64,000 bases of DNA from JAAYXE01 sp964391195 (GTDB lineage: Bacteria; Chloroflexota; Anaerolineae; Anaerolineales; UBA4823), in assembly GCA_964391195.1 (NCBI GenBank), contig CAYMLG010000001.1:1-64000 (forward strand), in the 5' to 3' direction. The position numbers were made by a program, and so were the translations under genes. How positions within the stretch are numbered: position 1 is the stretch's first letter; every line of letters begins with the position of its first letter. The notes under the pieces are model-generated. The model was not told the DNA's origin. It did not search any database and saw only the letters and a list, made by a program, of their open reading frames with translations. Of the stretch, positions 7,367 to 16,697 are shown piece by piece.

Positions 7367-9322
7367 ATGGATCAGGCAGCTCCCCCGGCCAGGAATAAGG
7401 TCAATGACAGGCAAGTTGTGGAGCCGGCCGCTCCCGAGGTGGAATTGGAAGGGGAGGTCTTCCTGCCTCCTGCGGAGATTGTGGCTCAGGCGAATGTCAA
7501 CGACTACGAAACGTTGTACACCCGCTCTATCGAGGATCCGGAAGGCTTTTGGGGCGAGAGAGCCGAAGAGCTGGTGTGGGATCAGAAGTGGGAAAAAGTC
7601 CTTGACGACAGCAACCCGCCGTTTTTTAAGTGGTTCGTCGGGGGGAAAACGAATATCGTCTATAACGCTCTCGATCGCCATCTCAAGACGCATCGCAAGA
7701 ATAAGCTGGCCCTGATCTGGGAAGGGGAGCCCGGCGACACGCGCACGTTCTCTTATTTTGCCCTCAACCGGGAGGTGTGCAAATTTGCCAACGTACTGCG
7801 CAGCATGGGGGTGAAAAAGGGAGATATCGTTACCATATACATGCCGCGCATCCCCGAACAGGTGATCGCCATGCTGGCCTGCGCCAAGATCGGCGCGCCG
7901 CACAGCGTGGTGTACGGCGGCTTCAGCGTAGAGGCACTTGCCGAACGGATCCAGGACGCCGAGAGCCGGGTGCTGATCACCGCCGATGGAGGCTGGCTGC
8001 GGGGCAAGATCGTGCCCCTCAAGGATATCGCCGATGAGGCGATCGCCCGCCAGCCGACCATCGAGGCCTGTATCGTGGTCAAACGCACCGGGCAGGATAT
8101 TTACATGGAGCCCGGCCGTGATTATTGGTATCACGATCTGATGAGCCTGCCCATCTCCAGCCCGATGTGCTACACCGAGTCGCTGGACGCCGAAGACCCG
8201 CTTTACGTGCTGTACACCTCCGGCACCACCGGGCGCCCCAAGGGCGTGGTCCACACCCACGGGGGCTATATGGTCTTTACCTCCACCACGTTGAAGTATG
8301 TCTTCGATATCAAAGATGAAGACCGCTGGTGGTGCGCCGCCGACCCGGGTTGGGTGACCGGGCACAGTTATATCGTCTACGCTCCGCTGATCCTTGGGGC
8401 GACCAGTTTCATTTACGAAGGCGCGCCCAACTATCCCTACCCCAACCGCTGGTGGCGGATGGTAGAGAACTATGGCATCACTATCCTCTACACCGCGCCG
8501 ACCGCGATCCGCGGTCTGATGCGCTTCGGTGATGCCTGGGCCAACCGCCATGATCTGAGCAGCCTGCGCCTGTTGGGAAGTGTGGGCGAGCCGATCAACC
8601 CGGAGGCCTGGAAGTGGTATCACACGGTGATCGGCAAGGGCAAATGCCCGATTATGGACACCTGGTGGCAGACTGAGACCGGCGGCTTCATGATCACCCC
8701 GCTCCCGGTCACGCCCCTCAAGCCCGGCTCGGCCACCCGGCCGTTCTTCGGCATTGAGGCGGAGGTGGTTAACGACGAGGGCGAGCCGGTCCTGGTGGGA
8801 GAGGAAGGCTACCTGGTGATCAAGAAACCCTGGCCCGGGATGCTGCGCACCGTTTACAAGGACCCGGAGCGCTATAAGAAGCAGTACTGGGAGAAGTTCA
8901 ACGGCTGGTACCAGACCGGGGATTCGGCCCGTAAGGATAAAGACGGTTATATCTGGGTCATTGGTCGCATGGACGATGTGATCAAGGTCAGCGGCTACCG
9001 GCTGGGGACGGCCGAGGTGGAGAGCGCCCTGGTGAGCCATCCCGCCGTATCCGAGGCGGCCGCCATCGGCCTGCCCCACCAGTTGAAAGGCAACGCCATT
9101 TATGCCTTCGTGATCTTGCGCCAGGGCTACGAGCAGAGCGATAAGCTGGCGGAGGAACTGCGCAATCACGTCGCCCATGAGATGGGGCCAATCGCCAAGC
9201 CGGAGCAGATCACCTTCGTCGAAGCCCTGCCCAAGACGCGCAGCGGCAAGATTATGCGCCGCCTGCTCCGCGCCCGGGCTCTCGGACAGCCGGAAGGCGA
9301 TGTGAGCACCCTGGAAGATTAG
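7367..9322 (+). CDS. acs: Acetyl-CoA synthetase (AMP-forming)
   Basis: Activates acetate to acetyl-CoA via acetyl-AMP. The 651-residue length is normal for the family. YTSGTTGRPKGVVHTHGG (about residues 282-299) is the adenylation P-loop. DTWWQTETGG is motif A5 and GWYQTGDSARKD holds the hinge aspartate region. GRMDDVIKVSGYRLGTAEVE follows, and PKTRSGKIMRR carries the invariant lysine (K628) normally regulated by acetylation. Ribosome site AGGAGGAA lies directly upstream of ATG 7367. It is monocistronic with its own promoter (7281-7309) and terminator (9336-9378). Propionate or related acids are possible alternative substrates. Confidence 0.95.
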   Translation: MDQAAPPARNKVNDRQVVEPAAPEVELEGEVFLPPAEIVAQANVNDYETLYTRSIEDPEGFWGERAEELVWDQKWEKVLDDSNPPFFKWFVGGKTNIVYNALDRHLKTHRKNKLALIWEGEPGDTRTFSYFALNREVCKFANVLRSMGVKKGDIVTIYMPRIPEQVIAMLACAKIGAPHSVVYGGFSVEALAERIQDAESRVLITADGGWLRGKIVPLKDIADEAIARQPTIEACIVVKRTGQDIYMEPGRDYWYHDLMSLPISSPMCYTESLDAEDPLYVLYTSGTTGRPKGVVHTHGGYMVFTSTTLKYVFDIKDEDRWWCAADPGWVTGHSYIVYAPLILGATSFIYEGAPNYPYPNRWWRMVENYGITILYTAPTAIRGLMRFGDAWANRHDLSSLRLLGSVGEPINPEAWKWYHTVIGKGKCPIMDTWWQTETGGFMITPLPVTPLKPGSATRPFFGIEAEVVNDEGEPVLVGEEGYLVIKKPWPGMLRTVYKDPERYKKQYWEKFNGWYQTGDSARKDKDGYIWVIGRMDDVIKVSGYRLGTAEVESALVSHPAVSEAAAIGLPHQLKGNAIYAFVILRQGYEQSDKLAEELRNHVAHEMGPIAKPEQITFVEALPKTRSGKIMRRLLRARALGQPEGDVSTLED

Positions 9323-9335
9323 GTTCATTGTGATC

Positions 9336-9378
9336 GAATCCAAAAACGGGATGGCCCCACCATCCCGTTTTTGGATTC
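9336..9378. terminator. Intrinsic terminator after acs
   Basis: A perfect 19-bp inverted repeat (9336-9354 with 9360-9378) with a 5-base loop. An A5 tract in the left arm and T5 in the right make it usable in both directions. It lies 14 bases after the acs stop codon. Confidence 0.85.
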
Positions 9379-9556
9379 AATCTCCAATCGTTTAAAACAT
9401 TCCCAGAGTGGTGAACCGCGGTGATCGGCGGCCCGCGGAGGGTCTCGCTCTCCGGGCAGCGAGGACCGCCGGTGGGGTGTAGGGGACATGCCCCTACGCC
9501 CGCTGTAGACCATGGGGGATATATGTGCGCGGGCTGTACACGGAAATAATCGCCGC
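9379..9556. other. Intergenic spacer before the YtxH gene
   Basis: No gene seen. A short hairpin GTAGGGG/CCCCTAC lies near 9480-9500. The rest is unstructured by eye. Confidence 0.3.
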
Positions 9557-9585
9557 ATGAGATGAGAGAGATTCGTGGTTATAAT
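9557..9585 (+). promoter_or_regulatory. Candidate promoter of the YtxH gene
   Basis: TATAAT at 9580-9585, 17 bases after a partial -35 (ATGAGA, 9557-9562). It lies about 40 bases before the chosen start. Confidence 0.4.
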
Positions 9586-9627
9586 TAGAAATCAATGTAA
9601 CCTCGGAAAACCATGGAGGAGGTCAGG

Positions 9628-9855
9628 ATGAAGGGTTTCATGAGTTTCCTGTCTGGAATGATCCTGGGGGCGATGGTCGGAGCGACGGTGGCGATCCTGT
9701 TGGCGCCCACCTCCGGCGATGAGCTGCGCAGCCAGATGCAGGCCCGGGCCGAACGCATCCAGAGCGAAGTACAACAGGCGGCAGCCGAACGCCGGGCTGA
9801 GTTGGAGCGCCAGTTGGCCGAGCTGCGCGAGCCGCGCCGGGCCAATCAGGGCTAG
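9628..9855 (+). CDS. YtxH domain-containing protein
   Basis: Short protein of 75 residues. A glycine-rich membrane segment (FLSGMILGAMVGATVAILLA, about residues 6-25) is followed by PTSGDELR, the YtxH hallmark. A highly charged alpha-helical tail (about 30-70) rich in Glu, Arg and Gln is likely coiled-coil. YtxH proteins are general-stress-associated in Bacillus, but no molecular role is established. GGAGGAGG at 9616-9623 selects the ATG at 9628 over an ATG at 9613 that would overlap that site. The stop codon lies inside the first of two 13-base direct repeats (9844-9856, 9857-9869). Confidence 0.8.
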   Translation: MKGFMSFLSGMILGAMVGATVAILLAPTSGDELRSQMQARAERIQSEVQQAAAERRAELERQLAELREPRRANQG

Positions 9856-9868
9856 AAATCAGGGCTAG

Positions 9869-9909
9869 AAAAAAGCAAAGGGCCCTCGCCTTCCGGCCAG
9901 GGCCCTTGC
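9869..9909 (-). terminator. Intrinsic terminator of the leftward operon
   Basis: Stem AGGGCCCTTGC/GCAAAGGGCCCT (9899-9909 with 9875-9886). On the - strand it is followed immediately by six T (9869-9874). This orientation ends transcription arriving from the protease gene at 9976. Confidence 0.8.
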
Positions 9910-9924
9910 AGAAGCAACTTCCGG

Positions 9925-9966
9925 TGCAATCGTGGACCCTGTGTTGGCGCAGGGTCCACGATTGCA
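9925..9966. repeat. Perfect 17-bp inverted repeat between convergent genes
   Basis: TGCAATCGTGGACCCTG (9925-9941) pairs exactly with 9950-9966 around an 8-base loop. It starts ten bases beyond the stop of the - strand protease gene. There is no T-tract on either side, so it may be an RNA-stabilising 3' hairpin or part of a two-hairpin terminator with 9869-9909. Confidence 0.6.
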
Positions 9967-9975
9967 TTGATTCAC

Positions 9976-12072
9976 TTAAGGGGCGATCTCAAAGCGGTAG
10001 GCCGCCTTCTGGCGGGTGAAGGGGGTGGTGCCGGAGACGACCAGCACAACATCGTCCACCTCACCGCCGATCTCCAGGGGGATATCCACCGAATTGTCGC
10101 CCGATACGGTGATCTTCTCGACCGTGGTCTCGCTGCCGTAGCGGATGACCGCCAGTTGGAAGGTCTGCGGCAGCATATTCTGAATACGCGCCCATCCCTC
10201 GCTGGTCCAGCCGCCATCGTCCGCCTCGAAGTCGGTCTCGTAGCCCACCTCGGGGATCGAGATGTCGTCCAGGAGGAAGCCCTCGCCGTTCACCGCCGCG
10301 TCGGTTATGTACTCGAAGCGCAGCAGGACCTCCTGCCCGGCGAACTGGGAGATATCGACGCTCTCCTCGATCCATTCCGGTCCGCCCCCGCTCAACCCGT
10401 TGTAGGCCCAGCCGTAGCTGTTACCTGAGGGGTCTTCATCGGTGCCCGAGGGCGTGGTCAGTATCTGCCAGGTCTCACCCCCATCGGTGGAGGCCTCCAG
10501 ATACAGGTAATCGTAGTCCTCTTCGATATCGTACCAGGTGTGGAAGTTCAGGGTCAGCGGGCCGGTGTGACCGGTGAAATCGAAGCTGCGGGTGAGGGTC
10601 ATGTCGGACTCATCGCCCTTGTTCGACCAGAAGGCATATTCGCCCGAGAAGGGGTCGGCCGGGACCACCCCTACCATCACCGAACCTTCGAAGTGCAGGG
10701 TGTACTCGCCCTCGCAAGTGATGCGGATATAGTCCACGCCGTACTGGTTGACGTCGCGGGTTTCGGCGCCGGTCGGGCAGCGGTTGATCGTTTCGGTGTC
10801 GCCAGGCTGGGGGGCGTTGGGATAGTTGTGGTAGGTGAAGCGCCCGTCTTCCACACTCGCATCCTGGATGTAAGAGGCCACCACCCAATCGGCGAAGACA
10901 TCGTTGGCGGTGAGCGGTTCCCCGGTCTCGGGGTCGGTGGCGCCAATCGACTGGAGCACCTCGTCGATGCTCTTCATCCCGTTCTCGTCGGCCCCCACCA
11001 GGGCCTTGGTGGCCTCCTCGCCAAAACGATCGAGGAAGTAGGTCAGGAACAGGAAAGAGTTCCCGTAGTGGGGCAGGGTGGCGCTGGGGTCGTTGGGCCA
11101 GGTGTTGAGCTGGATATCCGGGTTCTGGACGTACAGCCAATCGGCGCCGCCGACATCGTACCCGTTGAGGAAAGCGGCCAGTTCGGCGAAGCCCTCGTTC
11201 ATCCAGGACTCTTCGTTCCGGTCCCGGTACCAGTGGATCATGTGCTGGAACTCGTGGGCCAGCACCGAATAAGCGAACTCTTCATCCAGGCTGACGTGCT
11301 CGGCGCTCAGCATGAACATCTCGTGGGCGTTGGAGTATTCGTGGGCGTCGGGGTGGTATTCATCGGCGGAGGAGAAGTAGCCGGCCACATTCCCGCCCAG
11401 CCGCCGGGCGTAAAGGACGTACAGGCGCTCGTCGTTGTCAACCCCCGGGCTCCATTCGCTGCCAAAGAACTCCCGGTTGGTGGGGTAAATTTTGTGCTCA
11501 AAGGTCTCGGCCAATTCCTGCAGGTCATCCGGATCGTAGGAGACGCCGTTCTCGATCCAGAAATACAGGTGATCGGTCACGTAGCGCAGGGTGGCGCCGA
11601 CCTGATAATTCTCGTTTGTGTCGGTATCGGTGAGCCAGAAGGTCTCTTCATCCCCGACCGCGTAGGGCTGGGCCGGGGCGTCCACCGTCTCCGGAATCTC
11701 GCCCTTGCCCCCCAGGCGTTGTGCGAGCTCGGGCAGGTCGTTCACCGGCACGATGACCTCCTCCAGGGTGTCGAGCGTGTAGCTGGACACGACCGCAGCA
11801 GGACCCGACTGGCCCTCTCCGGACGGGATCTCGTCGCCGGCTGCGGGGGTTGCAGCGGAATCCCGGGTCGGGGCGGCCGTAGGGCGCACGACCAATGGGG
11901 TGGGGGTGGTGAAGCCAATTGGGGGCTCATCGAAGACGTCTGTAAAATCGGTCCTGCCATCGGCAATAAAGAAAAAAGATCCGGCGATGACGGCCAGGCA
12001 CAGGCAGCAGAAGCCGATCACAAGTATTATGCCGCAGATTCCGGCGAATATCCCGAGGTTGCGATTATCCAT
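9976..12072 (-). CDS. Membrane-anchored gluzincin-type metalloprotease (immune-inhibitor-A-like)
   Basis: Protein of 698 residues. A cytoplasmic tip and one transmembrane helix (about 8-37) are followed by a Pro/Thr-rich linker (50-90) and a zinc protease domain. HEFQHMIHW at 273-281 supplies the HExxH ligands, and NEGFAE about 20 residues on supplies the glutamate ligand. The C-terminal half contains one or two jelly-roll modules with FDFTGHTGPLTLNFHTWYD and STDGGETWQIL. This is the arrangement seen in M6/immune inhibitor A relatives. The enzyme should act outside the membrane. Its ATG lies one base after the stop of the ligase-like gene at 12074, so it is the last gene of that operon. Its substrate is unknown. 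Confidence 0.78.
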   Translation of the reverse strand: MDNRNLGIFAGICGIILVIGFCCLCLAVIAGSFFFIADGRTDFTDVFDEPPIGFTTPTPLVVRPTAAPTRDSAATPAAGDEIPSGEGQSGPAAVVSSYTLDTLEEVIVPVNDLPELAQRLGGKGEIPETVDAPAQPYAVGDEETFWLTDTDTNENYQVGATLRYVTDHLYFWIENGVSYDPDDLQELAETFEHKIYPTNREFFGSEWSPGVDNDERLYVLYARRLGGNVAGYFSSADEYHPDAHEYSNAHEMFMLSAEHVSLDEEFAYSVLAHEFQHMIHWYRDRNEESWMNEGFAELAAFLNGYDVGGADWLYVQNPDIQLNTWPNDPSATLPHYGNSFLFLTYFLDRFGEEATKALVGADENGMKSIDEVLQSIGATDPETGEPLTANDVFADWVVASYIQDASVEDGRFTYHNYPNAPQPGDTETINRCPTGAETRDVNQYGVDYIRITCEGEYTLHFEGSVMVGVVPADPFSGEYAFWSNKGDESDMTLTRSFDFTGHTGPLTLNFHTWYDIEEDYDYLYLEASTDGGETWQILTTPSGTDEDPSGNSYGWAYNGLSGGGPEWIEESVDISQFAGQEVLLRFEYITDAAVNGEGFLLDDISIPEVGYETDFEADDGGWTSEGWARIQNMLPQTFQLAVIRYGSETTVEKITVSGDNSVDIPLEIGGEVDDVVLVVSGTTPFTRQKAAYRFEIAP

Positions 12073-12073
12073 G

Positions 12074-13585
12074 TCATAGCCTTTCCGGTTGCAAAGTAAA
12101 AACCGTATTGGTTTCGGTCTCTGGTTGGCCGGCGCCTTGCGATTGCCTGAACACCCGCACCGCGGCAGTGATCAACCCGAAGACGACCCACATATTGGGG
12201 ATGGCGAAAGAGTCGAACGAAAACGCCGAGAGGGCAAAAGCGGCCAGCCCCATCAACCCGCCCGCTCCCCAGAACTTCTCCCGTGGATTGGACGACAGCC
12301 ACAGGTAGAGAGCCGACCCGGCGATGCTGACCACGAAGGCGAAGAACACTGCTGTCCCTACGATCCCGGTCTCCGCCAGCAGGCGCAGGTAGATGTTCTT
12401 GGGAGTGATGAGCTGGTTGCGGTCCTGGTCGGGGGTGACCAGGCGCAGGACTTCGGGAATCTCGGCCAGCGGGCGCTCGGGGAGCATTTCTTCGAAATAG
12501 AAGGCGTAATTCCCCAGGCCAACCCCCAACCAGGGGTAAGCGGCGTAGACCCGGTAGGCGGTCTCCGCGTAAGTGAAGCGGGCGCCAAAGCCCAGGTATT
12601 CAAAGTAGCCGGTGAGCGAGGTGTTCTTTTTCTCCCAATAGCCCCAGATGCGGGCAAAGAACTCGTTCTTCGTACCGGCCACGTATACCAGGCTCGCCAA
12701 TACGGCCAGGACCACCGCGGCTTCGACGATCCGCCACAACATCAAGCGTGATTTCGGACGCGGGGCTGCCGCGCTTCCTCTGGCCGGCCGCGGGCGGAAG
12801 AAGAGCAGGCTGATGATCGCCAGCGCCGCCAGGTTCACCAGCCCGGCGCGGGAGAAGGTGAACGGGATAATCGCCACCGCCCATAATGTGAGCAGCAGTT
12901 CAACGGTCAGCCAGCCCCGGCGCCAGCGGAAAATGGTGGTCCCAGAGAGCACGGAGGCCAGCAGCCAGGGGAGGAGCAGGACGCTGATTTGTTCGGCGAA
13001 CCAGTTCGGCTCGTAGGTCATCCCCGAGACCCGGTTGTTGAACAGGCGGCGGGTGGAGACCAGGCGCTGCAGGGTGTTCATCCATTGGAACCAGGTCGGG
13101 TTCCAATGGATAATGTAAATTGCCTGGAGCGAGCCCCACAGCAGGGCGACCCCGAAACCGGCGTACAGCCAGCGCAGGGCGGCCCGGAGATCTTCCACCC
13201 GCCGGGGGAGCAGGGCAACGACCAGATAAAAGCCTATCCCCAGCCCCAGGGTGATCAGGGCGCGCAGGACTCGGGCTTCGACGGTGACCCCCAGCAGCGG
13301 GTGGATGCCGCGCAGGAAAGACAACAGCGCGCCGGCCAGGGCGACGATGACGAAGGCGGCCAGGATGGCAATGCTCTTCGACAGCCGGCGGCGCAGCAGA
13401 GCGGGCACCACAACCAGGATGCCCAAAACCAGCAGCGGATAAATGGAGAGCGGCCGGACCAGGGCGGCCCCGCCCATCGCCCGCGGAAAATAAGGGAAGC
13501 TGGTTACGGGCAGAGCGACCAGGAAGAACACCCAGGCGATCTCAATCGCCAGGGCCAGCGGTTTCTGCCAGGCGATGGCTCTCAC
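12074..13585 (-). CDS. O-antigen ligase/polymerase-like membrane protein
   Basis: Polytopic protein of 503 residues with roughly ten hydrophobic helices and a large outward loop near 330-430. The motif AAYPWLGVGLGNYAFYFEE resembles the Wzy_C/WaaL region where glycan chains are polymerised or ligated. It probably polymerises or attaches the surface glycan at the outer face of the membrane. GTG at 13585 overlaps the stop of the Wzz-like gene as GTGA, showing coupling. Ligase and polymerase members of this superfamily cannot be separated by eye. Confidence 0.75.
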   Translation of the reverse strand: MRAIAWQKPLALAIEIAWVFFLVALPVTSFPYFPRAMGGAALVRPLSIYPLLVLGILVVVPALLRRRLSKSIAILAAFVIVALAGALLSFLRGIHPLLGVTVEARVLRALITLGLGIGFYLVVALLPRRVEDLRAALRWLYAGFGVALLWGSLQAIYIIHWNPTWFQWMNTLQRLVSTRRLFNNRVSGMTYEPNWFAEQISVLLLPWLLASVLSGTTIFRWRRGWLTVELLLTLWAVAIIPFTFSRAGLVNLAALAIISLLFFRPRPARGSAAAPRPKSRLMLWRIVEAAVVLAVLASLVYVAGTKNEFFARIWGYWEKKNTSLTGYFEYLGFGARFTYAETAYRVYAAYPWLGVGLGNYAFYFEEMLPERPLAEIPEVLRLVTPDQDRNQLITPKNIYLRLLAETGIVGTAVFFAFVVSIAGSALYLWLSSNPREKFWGAGGLMGLAAFALSAFSFDSFAIPNMWVVFGLITAAVRVFRQSQGAGQPETETNTVFTLQPERL

Positions 13586-14643
13586 GCCTTTCTCCCCAAC
13601 CCGATCCGGGCCAGAACGGTGAGCGCCCAGGCCAGCAGGCCCAGGCAGGCGCCGACCAGCATCAGCAGCGAGGTAGGCCGCAGCACTTCCAACTCAGGGC
13701 CGTCCGCGGAGAGCTTTTCTACCTCCAGGGTAGCGGAGAACCCCAGACTTTCCTTCGCAGCAGCCGAATAGCGGCTCTCCAGGTCGAGACGCTCCTGGTC
13801 GAGTACGGACTGCCGCTGGCGAGCCAGGCGGATATCTTCCTGGGTCATATTCAGCGCCCGGGACAGCCAGTCGCGGTAATCGCCGGCAGGGGAGCCGGCT
13901 TCCGGCAGGGTGTCGAGCAGCTCGCCCCGGGCCGGGTTCGATTCGGCAACCAGCGTGGCCCAGGTCCACAGTTGATCGTGGGTGGCCTCGCTCAGGGGCT
14001 GGTCCGGTCCGGCCTCAGCCTGTGCCTGAAAATCGAGCAGCCCGACTGCCAACTGCTCCAGCCCGGTGAGATAGGAGAACAGGTGCGCCTGCTGGGCCGC
14101 CACCTCCTGGAGCCGGAAGTCGATCATCAGGGTGTTCTGCGCCTGGGCGACGGCTGCCTGGGTGCGGCTGACCGACACCTCTTCCCAGGCCTGCACCGCC
14201 TGAACCGCGCGCCGCGAGTCGGGGTGTACGGCCACCAGGCGCCATTTCCCGGCGTTGCGCCAGTAGGCATCCAGCATCCCCTGCAGGTCGTCGCGAGAGA
14301 CATCCGCCCAGTATTCGTCCTGCTGGCGCAGCAGGTCCAGCGTAGCCTGCATCACCTGGTCGGAGAGCACCAGGGTATCCAGGTTAGCCATCTGCCAGTT
14401 TTTATAATCGTCCGGCCAGTTGAAGGACGTGTGGGCCTGGGCTTCCGTGTTGCGGTCGTCCAGGCCGCGGTAAGTGTTCAGCCCCACATAAAGACCGGCC
14501 GAGGCCTGGTAAGGGGAGGGCCAGACCAGCCCGGCGATCCAGCCCGCGAGGGCGCCGGCCAGGACGCACAGGACGATGACCGGCCAGCGCTGGGTTTGGC
14601 CCAGCACCTCTTCGCGGAGTGACCATTCGTTGAGCATTTGCAT
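13582..14643 (-). CDS. Wzz-like chain-length determinant protein
   Basis: Product of about 353 residues with a membrane helix near 20-40 (VIVLCVLAGALAGWIAGLVW). A long periplasmic, mostly helical and coiled-coil body follows (Gln/Ala/Glu rich), then a second membrane helix near 325-345 (LMLVGACLGLLAWALTVLA). This two-helix hairpin is the plan of polysaccharide co-polymerases that set chain length, although a proline-rich PCP motif is not obvious. I place the start at ATG 14643; longer frames run into the WecA-type gene. No tyrosine-kinase domain is attached. Confidence 0.62.
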   Translation of the reverse strand: MQMLNEWSLREEVLGQTQRWPVIVLCVLAGALAGWIAGLVWPSPYQASAGLYVGLNTYRGLDDRNTEAQAHTSFNWPDDYKNWQMANLDTLVLSDQVMQATLDLLRQQDEYWADVSRDDLQGMLDAYWRNAGKWRLVAVHPDSRRAVQAVQAWEEVSVSRTQAAVAQAQNTLMIDFRLQEVAAQQAHLFSYLTGLEQLAVGLLDFQAQAEAGPDQPLSEATHDQLWTWATLVAESNPARGELLDTLPEAGSPAGDYRDWLSRALNMTQEDIRLARQRQSVLDQERLDLESRYSAAAKESLGFSATLEVEKLSADGPELEVLRPTSLLMLVGACLGLLAWALTVLARIGLGRKA

Positions 14644-14666
14644 ATCTACATTGCACCCATAAGCGC

Positions 14667-15740
14667 TCACGCATCCTGGCCGAGCTGGTAGCGTTCCACC
14701 CAATATTTGCGCCGGTCGAGGATGGCGATAAGCGCAATACCGCACAATAATACCAGAACAAAGACCAGGTTGGCGATGAGCGGCCTCTGCGGGAGGATGA
14801 TAAAGGCCAGGCAGCTCAGGATGAGCGAGGCGCCGTGCATGACCAGCACCGCTCGAAACGGGTTCAACCCCAGGTTCAGCAGGCGGTGGTAGGTGTGATC
14901 GCGGGCGGCGATGTACACCGGTTGGAAGCGGCGCAGGCGGGAGAAGATGACCAGGGCGGAGTCGAAGATCGGCACACCCAGGAGCATGATCGGCACGACC
15001 CAGGATGAAGATTGGTTGGCGTTGATGGGCACGTAAGCGATGGCCACCACCGCCAGGATAAACCCCAGGGTCTGAGCGCCGGAATCGCCCAGGAAGAGCA
15101 GCGCCGGGGGTGAGTTGAAAAAGTACAGCCCAATGCATGCGCCGACGATCAGGGCGCTGTGAATGGACAGGGTGGGCTGTCCCGACTCCAGGGTGACCAG
15201 CATGAAGAACGCAGCCGCCAGGCCCGCCAGGCCGACCGATAGGCCGTCCATGCTGTCCACGAAGTTGAAGGCATTGGTGATGCCCACGATCCATAGAATG
15301 GTGATGATCCAGTCGGCGATCAGGTTGAACCAGGGGGCGCTGTGCAAGAAAAATTCCGGCGACTCGAATATCTGGACGTGAACGCCGCAGTAGATCAGCA
15401 CGATTGCAGCCAGCACCTGGCCGAGGAGCTTGACCCGGGGGAGGATGATCTTGTAATCGTCCCAGATCCCGAAGGCGAAAACGATCGAACCGGCAATCAA
15501 GGTGGCCCGCACGCTCGGGCTGGAGAGGGTGCCGAACAGGGTCTCGGAAACGAGCAGGGTGCCGGCGAGCGCCAGCCCGCCCGCCAGCGGGGTGGGGGAG
15601 AGGTGTTTCTTATGGGGGGCGCTGGAAGGGTAATCGATCAGGCGCAGGCGGCGCGCCAGGTGGATGCTGACCCAGGACAGGAGGATGGTCAGCAACAGAG
15701 ATACCAGGAGCGCCTGAAAGAGATTGAAAATGCTCTGCAT
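14667..15740 (-). CDS. WecA/MraY-type undecaprenyl-phosphate sugar-phosphate transferase
   Basis: Membrane enzyme (357 residues, about ten helices) that starts glycan assembly by moving a sugar-1-phosphate from a UDP-sugar to undecaprenyl phosphate. Family motifs are PTPLAGGLAL, WDDYKIILPRVKLLGQ (acidic pair), NAFNFVDSMDGLSVG and DHTYHRLLNLG. The last is the HxxHR-like region that separates WecA types from MraY. ATG 15740 begins 3 bases after the stop of the upstream GT2 gene. It lies next to Wzz-like and ligase-like genes, giving a coherent assembly unit. UDP-GlcNAc is the likeliest donor, but this is not proven. Confidence 0.85.
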   Translation of the reverse strand: MQSIFNLFQALLVSLLLTILLSWVSIHLARRLRLIDYPSSAPHKKHLSPTPLAGGLALAGTLLVSETLFGTLSSPSVRATLIAGSIVFAFGIWDDYKIILPRVKLLGQVLAAIVLIYCGVHVQIFESPEFFLHSAPWFNLIADWIITILWIVGITNAFNFVDSMDGLSVGLAGLAAAFFMLVTLESGQPTLSIHSALIVGACIGLYFFNSPPALLFLGDSGAQTLGFILAVVAIAYVPINANQSSSWVVPIMLLGVPIFDSALVIFSRLRRFQPVYIAARDHTYHRLLNLGLNPFRAVLVMHGASLILSCLAFIILPQRPLIANLVFVLVLLCGIALIAILDRRKYWVERYQLGQDA

Positions 15741-15743
15741 GCT

Positions 15744-16697
15744 TCACGATCCGTGAACGCGGGGCGGCGCAAATTTGCCTTTGTGCAGCAGATTCAGCAG
15801 GACGGCCAGCCCAAATTTTAAGAGCATCGCTCCGTAATACAGCCAGTTGAAGGCAAAGAAGTAGTCTTTAGCCAGGTTCTTACGGTAATAGAGGAAATAA
15901 GACCGGTGCCACTGGTAGATCGACCGGTACGGCTGGACGCGCGAGCCGCCCATCCCGCCGTAATGGATGATCTGCGCCTGCGGTACGTAATAGATCTTCC
16001 AGCCGGCCTGGCGGGTGCGAAAGCAGAAATCGGCGTCCTCCTGGTAGGCGAAAAAGCGCTCATCCAGGAAGCCGATCTGGTCTGTCACCTCCCGCCGGAT
16101 CAGCATGCACGAGCCCGAGACGCCCGCTACCTGGTGGAGCAGGTCCTCGTCCATATAGTTCATCAGGTACTCGCCGAACAGGCGGCTTTTGGGGAACAGC
16201 CGGGACAGGCCGGTGAAGTAAGAGATGACGGCCCAGGGGCGGGACTCGCCGCGGCGGCAGGGCTTCTGCAAGGTCAGGTCCGGGTTGAGCACTTTCGGGC
16301 CGCACACACCGGCTTCGGGGTGCCCCTCCAGAAAATCCACCAGCCGGTCGATCGCCTCCGGCAGGATGAGTGTATCGGGGTTGAGCAGCAGCAGGTAGCG
16401 GCCGCGGCTGATTTGCAGGGCCTGGTTGTTCGGGCGGGTGTAACCCTCATTTCCCTGATTCTGAATAAAACGAACGGTGGGGAACTCCTGCTGCAGCATC
16501 TCGCCCACCCCATCGCCGGAGCCGTTGTCGACGACGATGACCTCCAGGGAGGCGAGTTGGGTGTTGGCTGCCAGCGAGCACAAGCAGTCGCGCAGCAGGT
16601 CTCGCGCCTTGTAGGTGACGATGCAGACGGAGACATCGACCGGCGTGGTTTCGTGTTCGGCGATGAAGGATCCGGCCGGGGCGCTCGAACCGGTCAC
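15744..16697 (-). CDS. Family 2 glycosyltransferase
   Basis: GT-A fold inverting transferase using a nucleotide sugar. Motifs from the N-terminus are VSVCIVTYKARDLL, VIVVDNGSGDG, GRYLLLLNPDT (DxD-like metal site region) and the acceptor-side FAYQEDADFCFRTRQAGW. A hydrophobic C-terminal segment near the end may tether it to the membrane. I prefer the GTG at 16697, which overlaps the preceding stop as GTGA. An ATG at 16748 would add 17 residues without a ribosome site. Resembles rhamnosyltransferase-type GT2s of O-antigen loci; donor unknown. Confidence 0.82.
   Translation of the reverse strand: MTGSSAPAGSFIAEHETTPVDVSVCIVTYKARDLLRDCLCSLAANTQLASLEVIVVDNGSGDGVGEMLQQEFPTVRFIQNQGNEGYTRPNNQALQISRGRYLLLLNPDTLILPEAIDRLVDFLEGHPEAGVCGPKVLNPDLTLQKPCRRGESRPWAVISYFTGLSRLFPKSRLFGEYLMNYMDEDLLHQVAGVSGSCMLIRREVTDQIGFLDERFFAYQEDADFCFRTRQAGWKIYYVPQAQIIHYGGMGGSRVQPYRSIYQWHRSYFLYYRKNLAKDYFFAFNWLYYGAMLLKFGLAVLLNLLHKGKFAPPRVHGS

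Noticed and set aside
10540..12099. Long open frame on the + strand opposite the metalloprotease
   Set aside because: It is the antisense mirror of a gene with a clear zinc protease motif. High GC at third positions opens such frames; its protein has repetitive low-complexity composition and no ribosome site.
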